From JACVCS01 sp038328575 (GTDB lineage Bacteria; Planctomycetota; Phycisphaerae; Phycisphaerales; UBA1924), in the NCBI GenBank assembly GCA_038328575.1, contig JBBQMD010000014.1, forward strand, positions 1 through 54,065: a stretch of 54,065 nucleotides of DNA, written 5' to 3'. How positions within the stretch are numbered: the stretch's first letter is position 1; each line of letters begins with the position of its first letter. The position numbers were made by a program, and so were the translations under genes. Positions 34,227-44,346 of the stretch are shown in pieces. The notes under the pieces were generated by a model. The model saw nothing but the letters and a program-made list of their open reading frames with translations. It was not told the origin of the DNA and did not search any database.

Positions 34227-35408
34227 ATGCACAGCGAATCGAGCGATCACGACGCGGGGCTGAACTCGGATCAGGGCGGGCGCGGCGCGGGGGTGGGAAG
34301 CGGGCGCGTGCTCATCGTGTCCGGGTCGGCGGAGAAGCTCGACGGTCTGAGCCGCGCACTGGCGAGCAATGAGCTGCGGTGTACGACGGTGCAGAGCGCC
34401 AAGCCCGGCGTGGAGATGGTTCTGGGGCGAGCCAAGGGTTCCAAGACGCAGTACGAGCTGGTGGTGCTGCACACTGAGCGGTGCTCGCCGGCGGCGATGA
34501 AGTTTGTCCGCGAGATGTCGGACCTGGATGTGGCGACGGTGCTGGTGTGCCCGCACGTGAGCTTCGATGAAGCGGTGCAGGCGATGCGGGCGGGGGCGAG
34601 CGACATCGTGTCGGGCGCGGTGCGGGGCAAGGACTTGCAGCGGCGCGTGTGCTCGGCGTTGGCCCAGCATCGCGGCGCAATGAGCCGGCAGTTTGCGCAC
34701 GATGATTGTGTGCCGCTGCTGGAGGATGTCGATCCTGACGCGCCGCGGCTGCGGGGCCCGCGCCCGCGCCCTGACCACCTGATCGCCGGGAGCCTTCCCA
34801 AGGCGCGGCGCATCAAGGATGCGCCGGCGCTGAGCGATAGTGATGCCGAGGGCGTGGCGCGCTTCGAGGCGACCATCCGCTCTGAGCTTGATGTCGAGAG
34901 CTTGCTGCGCCACTCGCTGGAGTTTCTGCTGGCGCAGGCGGGGCCGACGAACGCGGCGGTCTTCTTGCCGGCGGCCAGCGGCGATTTCTCGCTGGGCGCG
35001 TATGTGAACTTCTCGTGCCCCAAGGACACCGTTGAGGTGCTGCTGGATCATCTGGCGAACGTCGCGGCGCCGCGATTGGAGCACACGCTGGGCGTGCTTC
35101 GGTTGAACTCTGATTCGCTGGTGGAGCAGCACGTGGGCGCTGGCACGCAGTGGCTGAGCGGGCATGACGCGCTGGCGTTCTGCTGCCGCGATGAGGGCGA
35201 ATGCCTCGCGGTGTTCCTGCTGTTCCGCGAGCGACACCTGCCGTTTGCACCTTCGCTGGGTCGGTTGTGCGCTGACCTGAGCGCGTGCTTCGGCGCGCAG
35301 CTGGCGCGGGTGGTGCGGATCCATCATCGCCACATTCCCAAGGACAAGTGGGGCAAGCTGGGCGAGCCGGCGGACGATGCGGATGAGCAAGGCGGGATGG
35401 CGGCGTGA
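34227..35408 (+). CDS. Pseudo-receiver/GAF protein
   Basis: The 393-residue product has a receiver-like domain (about 26-145) in which every phosphorylation residue is replaced: the acidic pair by SGS (32-34), the acceptor Asp by H82 (VVLHTER), and the conserved Lys by non-Lys residues near 128-130. It should not be phosphorylated but may bind a partner. A helical linker and a GAF-like domain (about 215-385, LLRHSLEFLLAQAGPTNAAVF) follow. GAGG (34217-34220) precedes the ATG. Its place after the kinase gene suggests a regulatory or scaffold role in the same pathway. Confidence 0.8.
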   Translation: MHSESSDHDAGLNSDQGGRGAGVGSGRVLIVSGSAEKLDGLSRALASNELRCTTVQSAKPGVEMVLGRAKGSKTQYELVVLHTERCSPAAMKFVREMSDLDVATVLVCPHVSFDEAVQAMRAGASDIVSGAVRGKDLQRRVCSALAQHRGAMSRQFAHDDCVPLLEDVDPDAPRLRGPRPRPDHLIAGSLPKARRIKDAPALSDSDAEGVARFEATIRSELDVESLLRHSLEFLLAQAGPTNAAVFLPAASGDFSLGAYVNFSCPKDTVEVLLDHLANVAAPRLEHTLGVLRLNSDSLVEQHVGAGTQWLSGHDALAFCCRDEGECLAVFLLFRERHLPFAPSLGRLCADLSACFGAQLARVVRIHHRHIPKDKWGKLGEPADDADEQGGMAA

Positions 35409-35448
35409 GGTTGGGAGCGCTTGCGCCAGAGCGAGCGAGCGCATCGAG

Positions 35449-36234
35449 TTATGAACTGGAGCCCGCCTCGTGAGATCCGCGATCGAGCTGCTCAAGGTCA
35501 TCCTGCGTCGCCTCGCGGCTGACGCGATAGCTGCCCATCAGCCAGCGCCCCAGGTCCGCCCTGCGTGCGTGGTCGTCAAAGAACGGCCACGTCGGTGAGT
35601 CTGCGGGCACCGGCTTGCCGGTGATCGGGCAGACGACCGGTGAGCGGCCAGCGGGCGCTGCGACATCGCTTTGAGAGTTCACCTGAAACTGCGTGAACGC
35701 GGCGCGCTTGCGCCATGACGCCGGGAGCGTGATCTGAATCGCGCGCTGGTTGGGCTCGGTTGGGATGTGCGCCAGGTCGATGGTGACAAGTGCGTTGGCG
35801 TCGAGCGAAGCGATGAATGTCGGCACGCGCGAGGCCCATTCGATGAGCAGCGCGTGGGGCTGGGCGTTGCGTGAATCAAGCCCGAGAGATTCCATGTCTC
35901 CGCCGATGAGCCGGTAGGCGTCGGCGTGGAGAAGTTGGAGGCGGGCGGCGGGCGAGATGTACTCGTTCAGGAGGACGAAGGTTGGGCTGCTGACGGCGCG
36001 GGGGTCGTGGCCCAGGGCGCGGGCGACGCCTCGGGTGAAGGCGGTTTTGCCAGCACCAAGCTCGCCTTCGAGGGTGATGGCGTCGCCCGGGATGAGGAGC
36101 GATGCGAGCGAGCTTGCGATTCGCTCGGTGTTCTCTTCGGATGTGGACGTAAACGTGAATATGAGGCGTTCGCTCCGGGTGGCTGCGTCTGCGTCGGTGG
36201 GATAGCGCGCGTGGTTGTGCGGCGCGTCGCTCAT
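35449..36234 (-). CDS. tsaE: TsaE fused to a degenerate YacG-like domain
   Basis: TsaE is the ATPase that helps TsaB/TsaD make the t6A base at position 37 of tRNA. Residues about 25-175 are a full TsaE: P-loop GELGAGKTAF (K63), SSPTFVLLNEY and LLHADAYRL. After a short linker, residues 199-245 resemble the gyrase-inhibitor YacG zinc protein (CPITGKPVP...PFFDDHARRADLGRWLMGSYRVS). Only one of its four zinc cysteines remains (C202); the others read T205, F219 and A223. The DLGRW and YRVS signatures are kept. Its ATG overlaps the thiL stop (ATGA), so it is translationally coupled to thiL. Confidence 0.88.
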   Translation of the reverse strand: MSDAPHNHARYPTDADAATRSERLIFTFTSTSEENTERIASSLASLLIPGDAITLEGELGAGKTAFTRGVARALGHDPRAVSSPTFVLLNEYISPAARLQLLHADAYRLIGGDMESLGLDSRNAQPHALLIEWASRVPTFIASLDANALVTIDLAHIPTEPNQRAIQITLPASWRKRAAFTQFQVNSQSDVAAPAGRSPVVCPITGKPVPADSPTWPFFDDHARRADLGRWLMGSYRVSREATQDDLEQLDRGSHEAGSSS

Positions 36235-37163
36235 TGGTGGTCCCAGCCCAACTGCGTCGCGTCGTGCTCGTGCCCCGCTTCGTCCACAATCACACATCCC
36301 GGGCCGCCCTCGGTGCGCGCTTCGACGCGCCCGATCTTGGTGACGCGCACGCCGCCGGGCAGCTCGGCGGGGCAGTCGCCATCGTCCGCGGCGGTGAAGA
36401 GCAGCTGATAGTCCTCGCCATCGGCGGCGCAGGCGAGCACGCCGCGGGGGCTTGCGTCGGCGTGGAGCGGGACGTCGGGCGCGAGAATCCGCAGGCAGAC
36501 GCCGGAGGCATCGCCGATGCGCGCGGCGTCGCGCCCGAGGCCGTCGGAGAGATCGATCATCGCGTGCAGTCCGGCGCTCAGCGTATCGGCCAGCGCGATC
36601 GCCTGGACGTGCAGCGGCTCGAAGGTGAGGTGCCGCCCGCTGGCGAATGAGCCGCCGATGCGGCCCGTGACATAGAGCGCATCGCCGACCTGGGCCGTGG
36701 AGCGCAGCACCGCCCCGCGCGTAGGGTGCGGCGTGCCAGCGACAGTGACCGTGAGCACCATGGGCGCGCCGGCGGGAAGGGTGGCGATATCGCCACCGAC
36801 CAGCGGACAACCGAACGTGCGAGCGACGGATTGCATCGCGGTAAACAACGTGTCCGCGTCGGCGTCGCTCATCGACTCGGGGAGCGCGCCGGTGGCCAGC
36901 GACCACGCGGGTGACGCGGCCATTGCGGCGATATCGCTCATGCTGCGCGACACCGCCTTGCGGGCCACAAGGTCTAGCGGCGTAACGCGATCAAAGTGGC
37001 GATCCTGAATGAGCTGATCGACAGTGATCAAGAGTGCGGGGGGGAATGACGGGTTGGGCGCGATCCGTAGTCCGGCGCAATCATCGCCGGGGCCGATGGC
37101 CACCAGCGGGCCAAGGTTTGCCGAGCGCTCGGCGATCAAACTGAGCAGGCGAGATTCTTTCAC
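36231..37163 (-). CDS. thiL: Thiamine-monophosphate kinase ThiL
   Basis: ThiL uses ATP to turn thiamine monophosphate into the coenzyme thiamine diphosphate. The 310-residue protein has the family blocks GPGDDCAG, LITVDQLIQDRHF (normally VDxxVExxHF), VARKAVSRSMSDIAAMAA, LVGGDIATLP, and MIDLSDGLGRDAARI, with ATP and magnesium sites intact. It starts with GTG at 37163, with a TACCAT box 6 nt upstream. No other thiamine gene is nearby. The next gene, tsaE, overlaps by 4 nt. Confidence 0.94.
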   Translation of the reverse strand: MKESRLLSLIAERSANLGPLVAIGPGDDCAGLRIAPNPSFPPALLITVDQLIQDRHFDRVTPLDLVARKAVSRSMSDIAAMAASPAWSLATGALPESMSDADADTLFTAMQSVARTFGCPLVGGDIATLPAGAPMVLTVTVAGTPHPTRGAVLRSTAQVGDALYVTGRIGGSFASGRHLTFEPLHVQAIALADTLSAGLHAMIDLSDGLGRDAARIGDASGVCLRILAPDVPLHADASPRGVLACAADGEDYQLLFTAADDGDCPAELPGGVRVTKIGRVEARTEGGPGCVIVDEAGHEHDATQLGWDHQ

Positions 37164-37169
37164 GGGAAG

Positions 37170-37175
37170 ATGGTA
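37170..37175 (-). promoter_or_regulatory. TACCAT -10-like box before thiL
   Basis: On the minus strand TACCAT lies 6 nt before the GTG start of thiL and there is no ribosome site, so thiL may be leaderless with a GTG start. Confidence 0.4.
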
Positions 37176-37273
37176 ATCCAGCGGGGCGGCGAGCGGGGGT
37201 TAGTTTCTTTGCGGAGTGACAGGATGGGCGGCGGCCGCGGATCCGGACCGATGATGCGTGGGCGTGGATCAGA

Positions 37274-37293
37274 CCGCGGCGTAACAGCCGCGG
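37274..37293. repeat. Hairpin CCGCGGC/GCCGCGG
   Basis: CCGCGGC (37274-37280) and GCCGCGG (37287-37293) are perfect reverse complements around GTAACA. The hairpin lies in the spacer between divergent thiL and the phosphatase gene. Confidence 0.45.
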
Positions 37294-37410
37294 CCCCGGG
37301 CGATGGCGCGACGGTGATCTACGCGGTGCGAGCACGCATGCGAGCGCTACGGCGGCGGTGCTTGAACCCGCACCGGCGATCGGCGGAGGGCGTTATGCTC
37401 TCGGATCGTC

Positions 37411-39435
37411 ATGAAGCTCTCGCTGCGCTGGAAGCTCATTTTGTTGATCTGTGGACCCTTGATCGCGGTGGCGTGCGTGCTGCTGGCGTGGGATTATCAG
37501 GTTCAGCGGCGGCAGGCGGTGGCGCAGGTGGTTGAGATCGTGACGGACCGGGCCCGCACGAGCGCCGACCTGATCGAAGCGCGATTGATGACCGTGATGC
37601 AGTCGGCGGACAACGCCGCGGTGGCGATCTCGATGCGTTCGGGCTCGGGCGAGAATCTGCTGCGGACCATCTTTAACAACCAGGCGCGAGCCAACCCGCT
37701 CATTATCAGCTCGCTGATCATCCTTGAGCCCGGAGAACGCAGGCCGCCGGTGGGGCTGCTGCAGCGTCGGGGTGGGCCCGGGGAGCGAGCGTCGATGTCG
37801 ACCGATGTGATGCGGCAACTGGGGGACGACGCGGAGTGGCTGCTTGCAGCGGAGCGAGCTGGAAAGGGGCAGTGGTCCGGGCCGCTAAGTGTGCCGGCAA
37901 TGGGCGCGGGAGTTCTCTACATCTACACGGCGCCGGTGATGGACGGCGAGCAGGCGCGCGGGGTCATCGCCCACGCGATCGCGGCGGAGGAGATTCAGTC
38001 AATCCTAATCCCGGAGCTTCGCGAAGTTGGCAATCGTCCGGATGGGGCGGGCGGCGGGGGCGCGGCGCGCCGTGCGGTGGATGTTGCGCCCGAGGATTGG
38101 ACGATCGCGTCGGCGTTCGGGCCGGCGGGATTCGTGGTGATCGATCGCGAGAACCGGATTGTGTCCAGCCGCGATACGAGCCGGATCGGCAAGCGGCTGG
38201 AGAACACTGGCCCGCGACTGTCGGCGATACAGAAGGTGACGGTGGTGGACGCGCTGAGGCAGTCTGCTGGCGCGCCGGCGGGCGCGAAAGAAGTGGACGG
38301 AGCGATTGGGCTGCTGCCGCCATCGATGGAAGCGTGGGGCTCGTGGCTGGTGCATGCGCCGATTGAATCCACGGGTTGGACGTTCGTGACGGCGGTGCCG
38401 CAGCGGCTGGTGCTGGAGCCGATTGTCACGAGCATGCAGCGCCGCGCGTATGTGTTGCTGGCGGGCATCGTGCTGGTGGCGATCGTGATCTCGGTGTTCA
38501 GCCTGCGGATCAGCCGTCCCATCGAGAAGCTGGCGCGTGCGGTGGATCGCGTCGGGCGGGGAGACCTGACTGCGACGGTTCCGCCCGAGAGCCGCGGCGA
38601 CGAGCTGGCCCTGCTGACGACGGGCTTCAACGCGATGGTGTCGCGGCTCAGCGAGCAGATGATGGCGCTAGAGCGGGAGACCGCGGCACGCGAGAGCATC
38701 GAGAGCGAGCTGCGGATCGCGCGCAAGATTCAGACGGATCTGCTGCCGCGGACGTTCCCGCCGTTTCCGGATCGTCCGAGTTTCTCGCTGCACGCAGTGA
38801 ACATCGCGGCGCGGACGGTGGCGGGCGATTTCTTCGACTTCTTCTACGTTGGTGAGCGGCTGCACGTCATCATCGCCGACGTCAGCGGCAAGGGCATGCC
38901 CGCGGCGCTGCTGATGGCGGTGACGCGCACGATCGTCCGCAACTTTGCAGCGGTGGGGTTGGAGCCCGTGGAGATCGCGCGTCGGGTGAACACGGCGCTG
39001 CTGGCGGACTCTCCGGACAGCCTGTTCGTGACAATGGTGATCGCGCGATACACCGAGCAGACGGGCGAGCTTGTGTATGTGAACGCGGGGCATCCGCCGC
39101 CTCTGGTGCTGTGCGGTGGGCGAAGCGCGAGATTGCTGGCCGGGCCGACGGCGCCGCTGCTGGGCGCGATGCCCGAGGATCAGATCGGCGAGATTCGTCA
39201 AGAGAGTGCAACGCTGGCGCCGGGGGAAACGCTGCTGCTTTACACCGACGGACTGACAGAGGCGATGTCGCCGACGCGTGAGCTGTTCGGTGATGCGAGG
39301 CTGCTCTCGGAGGCCGGCGCGATGGCCGTGGAGCCGGTGCGAGCGCTGTGCGACAAGCTGGTGACGCGGATTGACGCGTTTCAGGCGGGCCAGGCGGCGG
39401 ACGATCTAACGATCATGGCGCTGCGGCGCGTGTGA
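37411..39435 (+). CDS. Membrane sensor SpoIIE-type PP2C phosphatase (RsbU-like)
   Basis: The 674-residue protein has an N-terminal membrane segment (about 7-28), a large periplasmic sensor region that resembles a Cache domain (about 29-340), a second membrane segment (about 345-367), a HAMP linker (RISRPIEKLARAVDRVGRGDL), a short coil with ARKIQTDLLPRTFP, and a SpoIIE/PP2C domain with VAGDFFDFF, IIADVSGKGMPAALLM, YVNAGHPPPLV and LLYTDGLTEAM. Such proteins dephosphorylate anti-sigma-factor antagonists (STAS proteins) in response to an outer signal. No STAS or anti-sigma kinase gene is adjacent. A TATGCT box 11 nt before the ATG suggests a very short leader. Confidence 0.93.
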   Translation: MKLSLRWKLILLICGPLIAVACVLLAWDYQVQRRQAVAQVVEIVTDRARTSADLIEARLMTVMQSADNAAVAISMRSGSGENLLRTIFNNQARANPLIISSLIILEPGERRPPVGLLQRRGGPGERASMSTDVMRQLGDDAEWLLAAERAGKGQWSGPLSVPAMGAGVLYIYTAPVMDGEQARGVIAHAIAAEEIQSILIPELREVGNRPDGAGGGGAARRAVDVAPEDWTIASAFGPAGFVVIDRENRIVSSRDTSRIGKRLENTGPRLSAIQKVTVVDALRQSAGAPAGAKEVDGAIGLLPPSMEAWGSWLVHAPIESTGWTFVTAVPQRLVLEPIVTSMQRRAYVLLAGIVLVAIVISVFSLRISRPIEKLARAVDRVGRGDLTATVPPESRGDELALLTTGFNAMVSRLSEQMMALERETAARESIESELRIARKIQTDLLPRTFPPFPDRPSFSLHAVNIAARTVAGDFFDFFYVGERLHVIIADVSGKGMPAALLMAVTRTIVRNFAAVGLEPVEIARRVNTALLADSPDSLFVTMVIARYTEQTGELVYVNAGHPPPLVLCGGRSARLLAGPTAPLLGAMPEDQIGEIRQESATLAPGETLLLYTDGLTEAMSPTRELFGDARLLSEAGAMAVEPVRALCDKLVTRIDAFQAGQAADDLTIMALRRV

Positions 39436-39487
39436 GGCGATCTGCGAGATTGCCGACACGGTCGCTTCGGCTCGCGAACAATGGTGC

Positions 39488-41014
<1,527 letters not shown>

Positions 41015-41029
41015 GTGGACAGTTGACGC

Positions 41030-41476
41030 ATGACATCCTTTGACCTTGATGCGCCGGAGTATTGCTGTGCGATCCTGCGTGATCGCGCGGGGCGGTACTT
41101 GATCGAGCGGCGCCCGGCGCACTCGAGTCACCAGCCGCGCAGGCTGACGTGCTTCGGCGGCGGGCGCGAGGAAGGTGAGTCGCCAGAGGCGTGCATCACG
41201 CGTGAGCTTCGCGAGGAGCTGACGTGGGACGAGGGCTTGATCAGGAGCGTTGGGCTTCGGCGTGCGGTGCGCCTGGAATCCAGGGCGCGGTTCATCGCGT
41301 GGTTCTTTGCGGGTGAACCGGTCGATCCGGCGTGCCCGATCCGCTGCGAGCATGGCTACGAGGCGGTGTGGCTGAGCGAGGGGCGATTGCTTGCCGAGCC
41401 GTCGCTCTCAAGCTGGCACAAGGCGGCGATCTCCGCGTTGATCCGCGGCGAGCAGGTGGCGGTGGTGCCGAAGTAG
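41030..41476 (+). CDS. NUDIX hydrolase
   Basis: The 148-residue protein has the Nudix box GGREEGESPEACITRELREEL, with the metal-binding REXXEE core as RELREEL, so that E to L occurs at the last position. NUDIX enzymes split nucleoside diphosphates linked to other groups; the substrate here is not predictable. It is probably co-transcribed with sdaA. Codon use is ordinary for the window. Confidence 0.87.
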   Translation: MTSFDLDAPEYCCAILRDRAGRYLIERRPAHSSHQPRRLTCFGGGREEGESPEACITRELREELTWDEGLIRSVGLRRAVRLESRARFIAWFFAGEPVDPACPIRCEHGYEAVWLSEGRLLAEPSLSSWHKAAISALIRGEQVAVVPK

Positions 41477-41906
41477 TCGAGCGGGGCGCGCTGGTGCAGG
41501 GTTCGGCGATTGGCGGAGACTTCGGCGTGGCGTGGGAATGTGCTGGCCCCGATACGCGACGATTGCCAAGATGTGCTCGCTCCGTCCTCCGATGCCTTTC
41601 ACCAGACTTTTCCCTCTCTCCTCTCCTTCTCCTCGGTCCCTCGCCGCCGCGCTCAAAAATACTTGTGACCACGACTAGTGTGTCCGCATTCAATATCTGG
41701 ATCGCCGGAATGACGGTGCCGCGATCACCGACGAGCGCGAGCTCTGGCTCGTCGGCACAAGCGGCGAGAGCGACATCCTGGTCTTTGACTTTCGCTAAGG
41801 TCGGGGGGCGATCGCGGTTGCGATGCTCACCGGATCCACGCGGCAAAATCAACCCGAGGTTCCCGGCGGCGCGATCGCCGGTTCGCGCTGCCACGTGTGT
41901 TGCGAT
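41477..41906. other. 430-base spacer with possible gene remnant
   Basis: No intact gene is evident between the NUDIX and HIT genes. A pyrimidine-rich stretch lies at about 41590-41640. The only coding-like segment is a 39-codon frame without a start at 41679-41798, listed separately. Confidence 0.55.
41679..41798 (+). pseudogene. Possible 3' remnant of a gene
   Basis: The frame runs from just after a TAG (41676) to TAA (41796-41798) and has the codon preference of real genes here. It encodes a segment with ITDERELWLVGTSGE and DILVFDF. It has no start codon and I do not recognise the family. It may be a remnant, or chance. Confidence 0.25.
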
Positions 41907-42608
41907 TCACTCCGCGATCAGCGGCGCCCACGTTGAGCGGACGGTCGTCCACGTTGCCTCAAACCGCTCGTGCATCGAGGTCAGCGAGCTGGGGATGACA
42001 CGCACGCGCGCTACCACGCCCATGAAGTTTGTATCCCCGCCCCAACGTGGCACGGCGTGCACGTGCAAGTGCCCCGGCACGCCGGCGCCCGCCGCGCGTC
42101 CTTGGTTCACGCCAATGTTCACGCCCTGGCATTGGAGCGTGCGCTCGACGAGGTCGGTGGCAAGGTCCGTCAACATCCAGAGTTGGCGTCGTTGCTCGGG
42201 GGAGTAATCAAGCAGGCGCGGGCGGGCCTCGCCCAGGGCGATCAGCAGGTGGCCGTTGGAGTAGGGATAGGCGTTGAGGAGCACCATGCCGTGGGCGGTG
42301 CGAACGATGACGTGGTTGCTCGGGTCGCTGGCGGGCGACAACCAATAGGCTTCCAAGAACGAACCGGCGGCGGGTTTCGGGCGCTTGTCCGCTTCGGCGC
42401 GTTGCTCGCTTTCGCTGAGCGCTTGTAGATACTCCAGTCGCCACGGCGCCTGGAGCATCGCGCTGGGGCCGACGGGGTCGGCGCCGGCCATCTGCGGGAA
42501 GTCGGGCGTCTCGGGCGAGGAGGGTGTTGAAGCGGCGGGAGAGAGCGGCGTCGGCGTCGCGCCCGCGTCGCGGGCTGGGTTTGCTTCGTCGTGCGATGGC
42601 GTGGACAT
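41907..42608 (-). CDS. HIT-family hydrolase (Ap4A phosphorylase-like)
   Basis: The 233-residue protein has a Pro/Ser/Thr-rich N-terminal extension of about 70 residues and a HIT domain with VLLNAYPYSNGHLLIAL and the catalytic histidine triad GHLHVHAVPRW. The arrangement is that of Ap4A-type HIT enzymes, which act on dinucleoside polyphosphates or adenylylated molecules. A TAGGAT box 6 nt before the ATG at 42608 suggests a leaderless start. Confidence 0.9.
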   Translation of the reverse strand: MSTPSHDEANPARDAGATPTPLSPAASTPSSPETPDFPQMAGADPVGPSAMLQAPWRLEYLQALSESEQRAEADKRPKPAAGSFLEAYWLSPASDPSNHVIVRTAHGMVLLNAYPYSNGHLLIALGEARPRLLDYSPEQRRQLWMLTDLATDLVERTLQCQGVNIGVNQGRAAGAGVPGHLHVHAVPRWGGDTNFMGVVARVRVIPSSLTSMHERFEATWTTVRSTWAPLIAE

Positions 42609-42614
42609 GTGATG

Positions 42615-42620
42615 ATCCTA
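42615..42620 (-). promoter_or_regulatory. TAGGAT -10-like box before HIT gene
   Basis: On the minus strand TAGGAT lies 6 nt before the ATG at 42608; no ribosome site is present. Confidence 0.4.
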
Positions 42621-42781
42621 ACACTTGCCGACGATCCGTGTCTCGGTGTGTGATGGGAGGGTGATGATTTGCACGCGCCGGCCTGAACGATGCCTCATCG
42701 CTCAACTCACCTGATTCTCGGGCCGATGAAGATCCAGGCAATCGGGGCGTTCTGCCCGCTGATCGCAAGGAGGCGAAAGCC

Positions 42782-43141
42782 ATGAGCCAACTGAAGACGA
42801 CGGACATGATCGGGCAGCGTCCTACGACGGGCTTCAAGACCGACCAGCTTCGCATGGAGCGCCGCCGGATGCCGCGGAACATTGTGGAGTCGCGCGTGAC
42901 GGCGGTGTTCACCGGGGCCCAGGGGCGCGTGGGTGTGATGCCGCTAGAGATCACGGATACATCCGCGACCGGTTTGGGCGCGCGGACGAGCACGTTGGTT
43001 GAGCCGGGGACAAAGGTGATGATCTGCCCGGCGGGCATGCCGGTGCCGAGCCGCGGATGCACGGTTGTGCGTTGCACGCCCGGGGACGAAGCGGGCCAGT
43101 ACGAGATCGGCCTGAAGTTTGATGCGCGCCGAGCCGCCTGA
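42782..43141 (+). CDS. PilZ-like domain protein
   Basis: The 119-residue protein fits a PilZ domain: the Arg-rich RMERRRMPRN motif near residue 25-33, ITDTSATGLGART (the D/NxSxxG motif), and final strands ending with GQYEIGLKF. PilZ domains bind cyclic di-GMP through these motifs. There is no second domain, so it may be an adaptor. AAGGAGG (42767-42773) 8 nt before the ATG is the strongest ribosome site in the window, which suggests high translation. Neighbours are divergent HIT and convergent polymerase IV genes. Confidence 0.82.
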   Translation: MSQLKTTDMIGQRPTTGFKTDQLRMERRRMPRNIVESRVTAVFTGAQGRVGVMPLEITDTSATGLGARTSTLVEPGTKVMICPAGMPVPSRGCTVVRCTPGDEAGQYEIGLKFDARRAA

Positions 43142-43155
43142 GAGGGGCGAGGGTG

Positions 43156-44346
43156 CTAGCGCCTTCGGTCAATTGCGCCGGCGCGCCGGATGGACATTCC
43201 GCCGAAGCGACGCGTCACGGCGTCAGCCGCGATGTCGGCGCGATCCGCCCCAGACGCGGCGGGTGGTGGTTGAAACAGTTCAAGCTGCCCCTGGTGGTCC
43301 AGCCCGCTGAGGCTGACGCCGATCAGACGCAACGCGAATCGGTTGGTCTCTCGAAAACTTGTCAGCAACGTTTCGGCGGCTGTCCACAGCTCGCCGGTGT
43401 TGTTTGTTGGGGTTGCGAGCGTGTGGGCCCGCGTCATGGTTTTGAAGTCGCCGGTCCGGAACTTCACGGTGATTGCGCGGCAGTGCGTCGCCTGCTCGCG
43501 CAAGAGCCGACTGGTCTTCTCTACCTGGGCCATGAGGGTGGTTCGCAGCGTTCGATCATCACGGACATCCTCGCTGAACGTCCGCTCGCTCCCGATGCTC
43601 TTGCGTTCACGCGAGGTCTGGACCTCGCGATCGTCTACTCCCAGAGAAAGGCGCTTCCAATAGGTGCCGAGCTGCCCGACGTGGCGGGCGAGTTGCGTGT
43701 CGTCAAACGCTCGAAGGTCGCCGACGGTCTGAACTCCTAGTTGCAGGAGTTTGGCAGCGGCCTTTGGCCCTACTCCAATCAGGACGGTACACGGGAGTGG
43801 CGTGAGAACGGTCGGCGCATCGACCTGCGCAATTTCCCTCATTCCATCCGGCTTGCCGAGGTCGCTCGCCAGCTTTGCGAGAAACTTGTTCGGCGCGATG
43901 CCGACCGTCGCGGGAAGATCGAGTTGAGAACGAATGTCGCGCCGGATGGCCCGGGCAATGGCGAGCCCGCCGCCTGGTTGAAGGTGCTGCAGGCCGGAAC
44001 AATCAAGAAACGCCTCGTCGATCCCCGCCTCCTGCACTCGGGGCGAGTGGGTGCGCAAGATTTGCATGACTTGGTGGCTGACTTTGGAATACTCCTGCAT
44101 TCGCACGGGGCGCACGATCGCCTGGGGGCAGAGCCTGCGGGCCTGAGCCAATGGCATGGCGCTGCGGCAGCCGAACGGGCGGGCCTCGTAGGACGCAGTG
44201 GTCACGACCCCGCGTAAGTTGGGGGAGGTGGAGCCGCCGCCGACCAGCACCGGTCGGCCCCTTATTGAAGGGTCGTCGCGCTGCTCGACGGACGCAAAGA
44301 AGGCGTCCATGTCGACGTGCAAGATCAGTCTCTCGTTGGGGTTCAT
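43156..44346 (-). CDS. dinB: DNA polymerase IV (DinB)
   Basis: This Y-family polymerase copies damaged DNA. The 396-residue protein has the catalytic motifs HVDMDAFFASVEQ and AGIDEAFLDCSG, the steric residues of YEARPFGCRSAMPL, IAPNKFLAKLASDLGKPDG, helix-hairpin-helix TVLIGVGPKAAAKL, and a little-finger domain. QLELF near its C-terminus matches the beta-clamp-binding pentamer. It is complete. Start at the ATG 44346 gives the usual N-terminus. Two GAACATGA copies (44363-44370 and 44392-44399) lie in its upstream region and could be part of a damage-response operator, but they do not match a known LexA box. Confidence 0.95.
   Translation of the reverse strand: MNPNERLILHVDMDAFFASVEQRDDPSIRGRPVLVGGGSTSPNLRGVVTTASYEARPFGCRSAMPLAQARRLCPQAIVRPVRMQEYSKVSHQVMQILRTHSPRVQEAGIDEAFLDCSGLQHLQPGGGLAIARAIRRDIRSQLDLPATVGIAPNKFLAKLASDLGKPDGMREIAQVDAPTVLTPLPCTVLIGVGPKAAAKLLQLGVQTVGDLRAFDDTQLARHVGQLGTYWKRLSLGVDDREVQTSRERKSIGSERTFSEDVRDDRTLRTTLMAQVEKTSRLLREQATHCRAITVKFRTGDFKTMTRAHTLATPTNNTGELWTAAETLLTSFRETNRFALRLIGVSLSGLDHQGQLELFQPPPAASGADRADIAADAVTRRFGGMSIRRAGAIDRRR

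Noticed and set aside
41408..41656. 82-residue minus-strand frame after the NUDIX gene
   Set aside because: It overlaps the NUDIX gene in antisense, and its product is Arg/Ala-rich without a recognisable domain.
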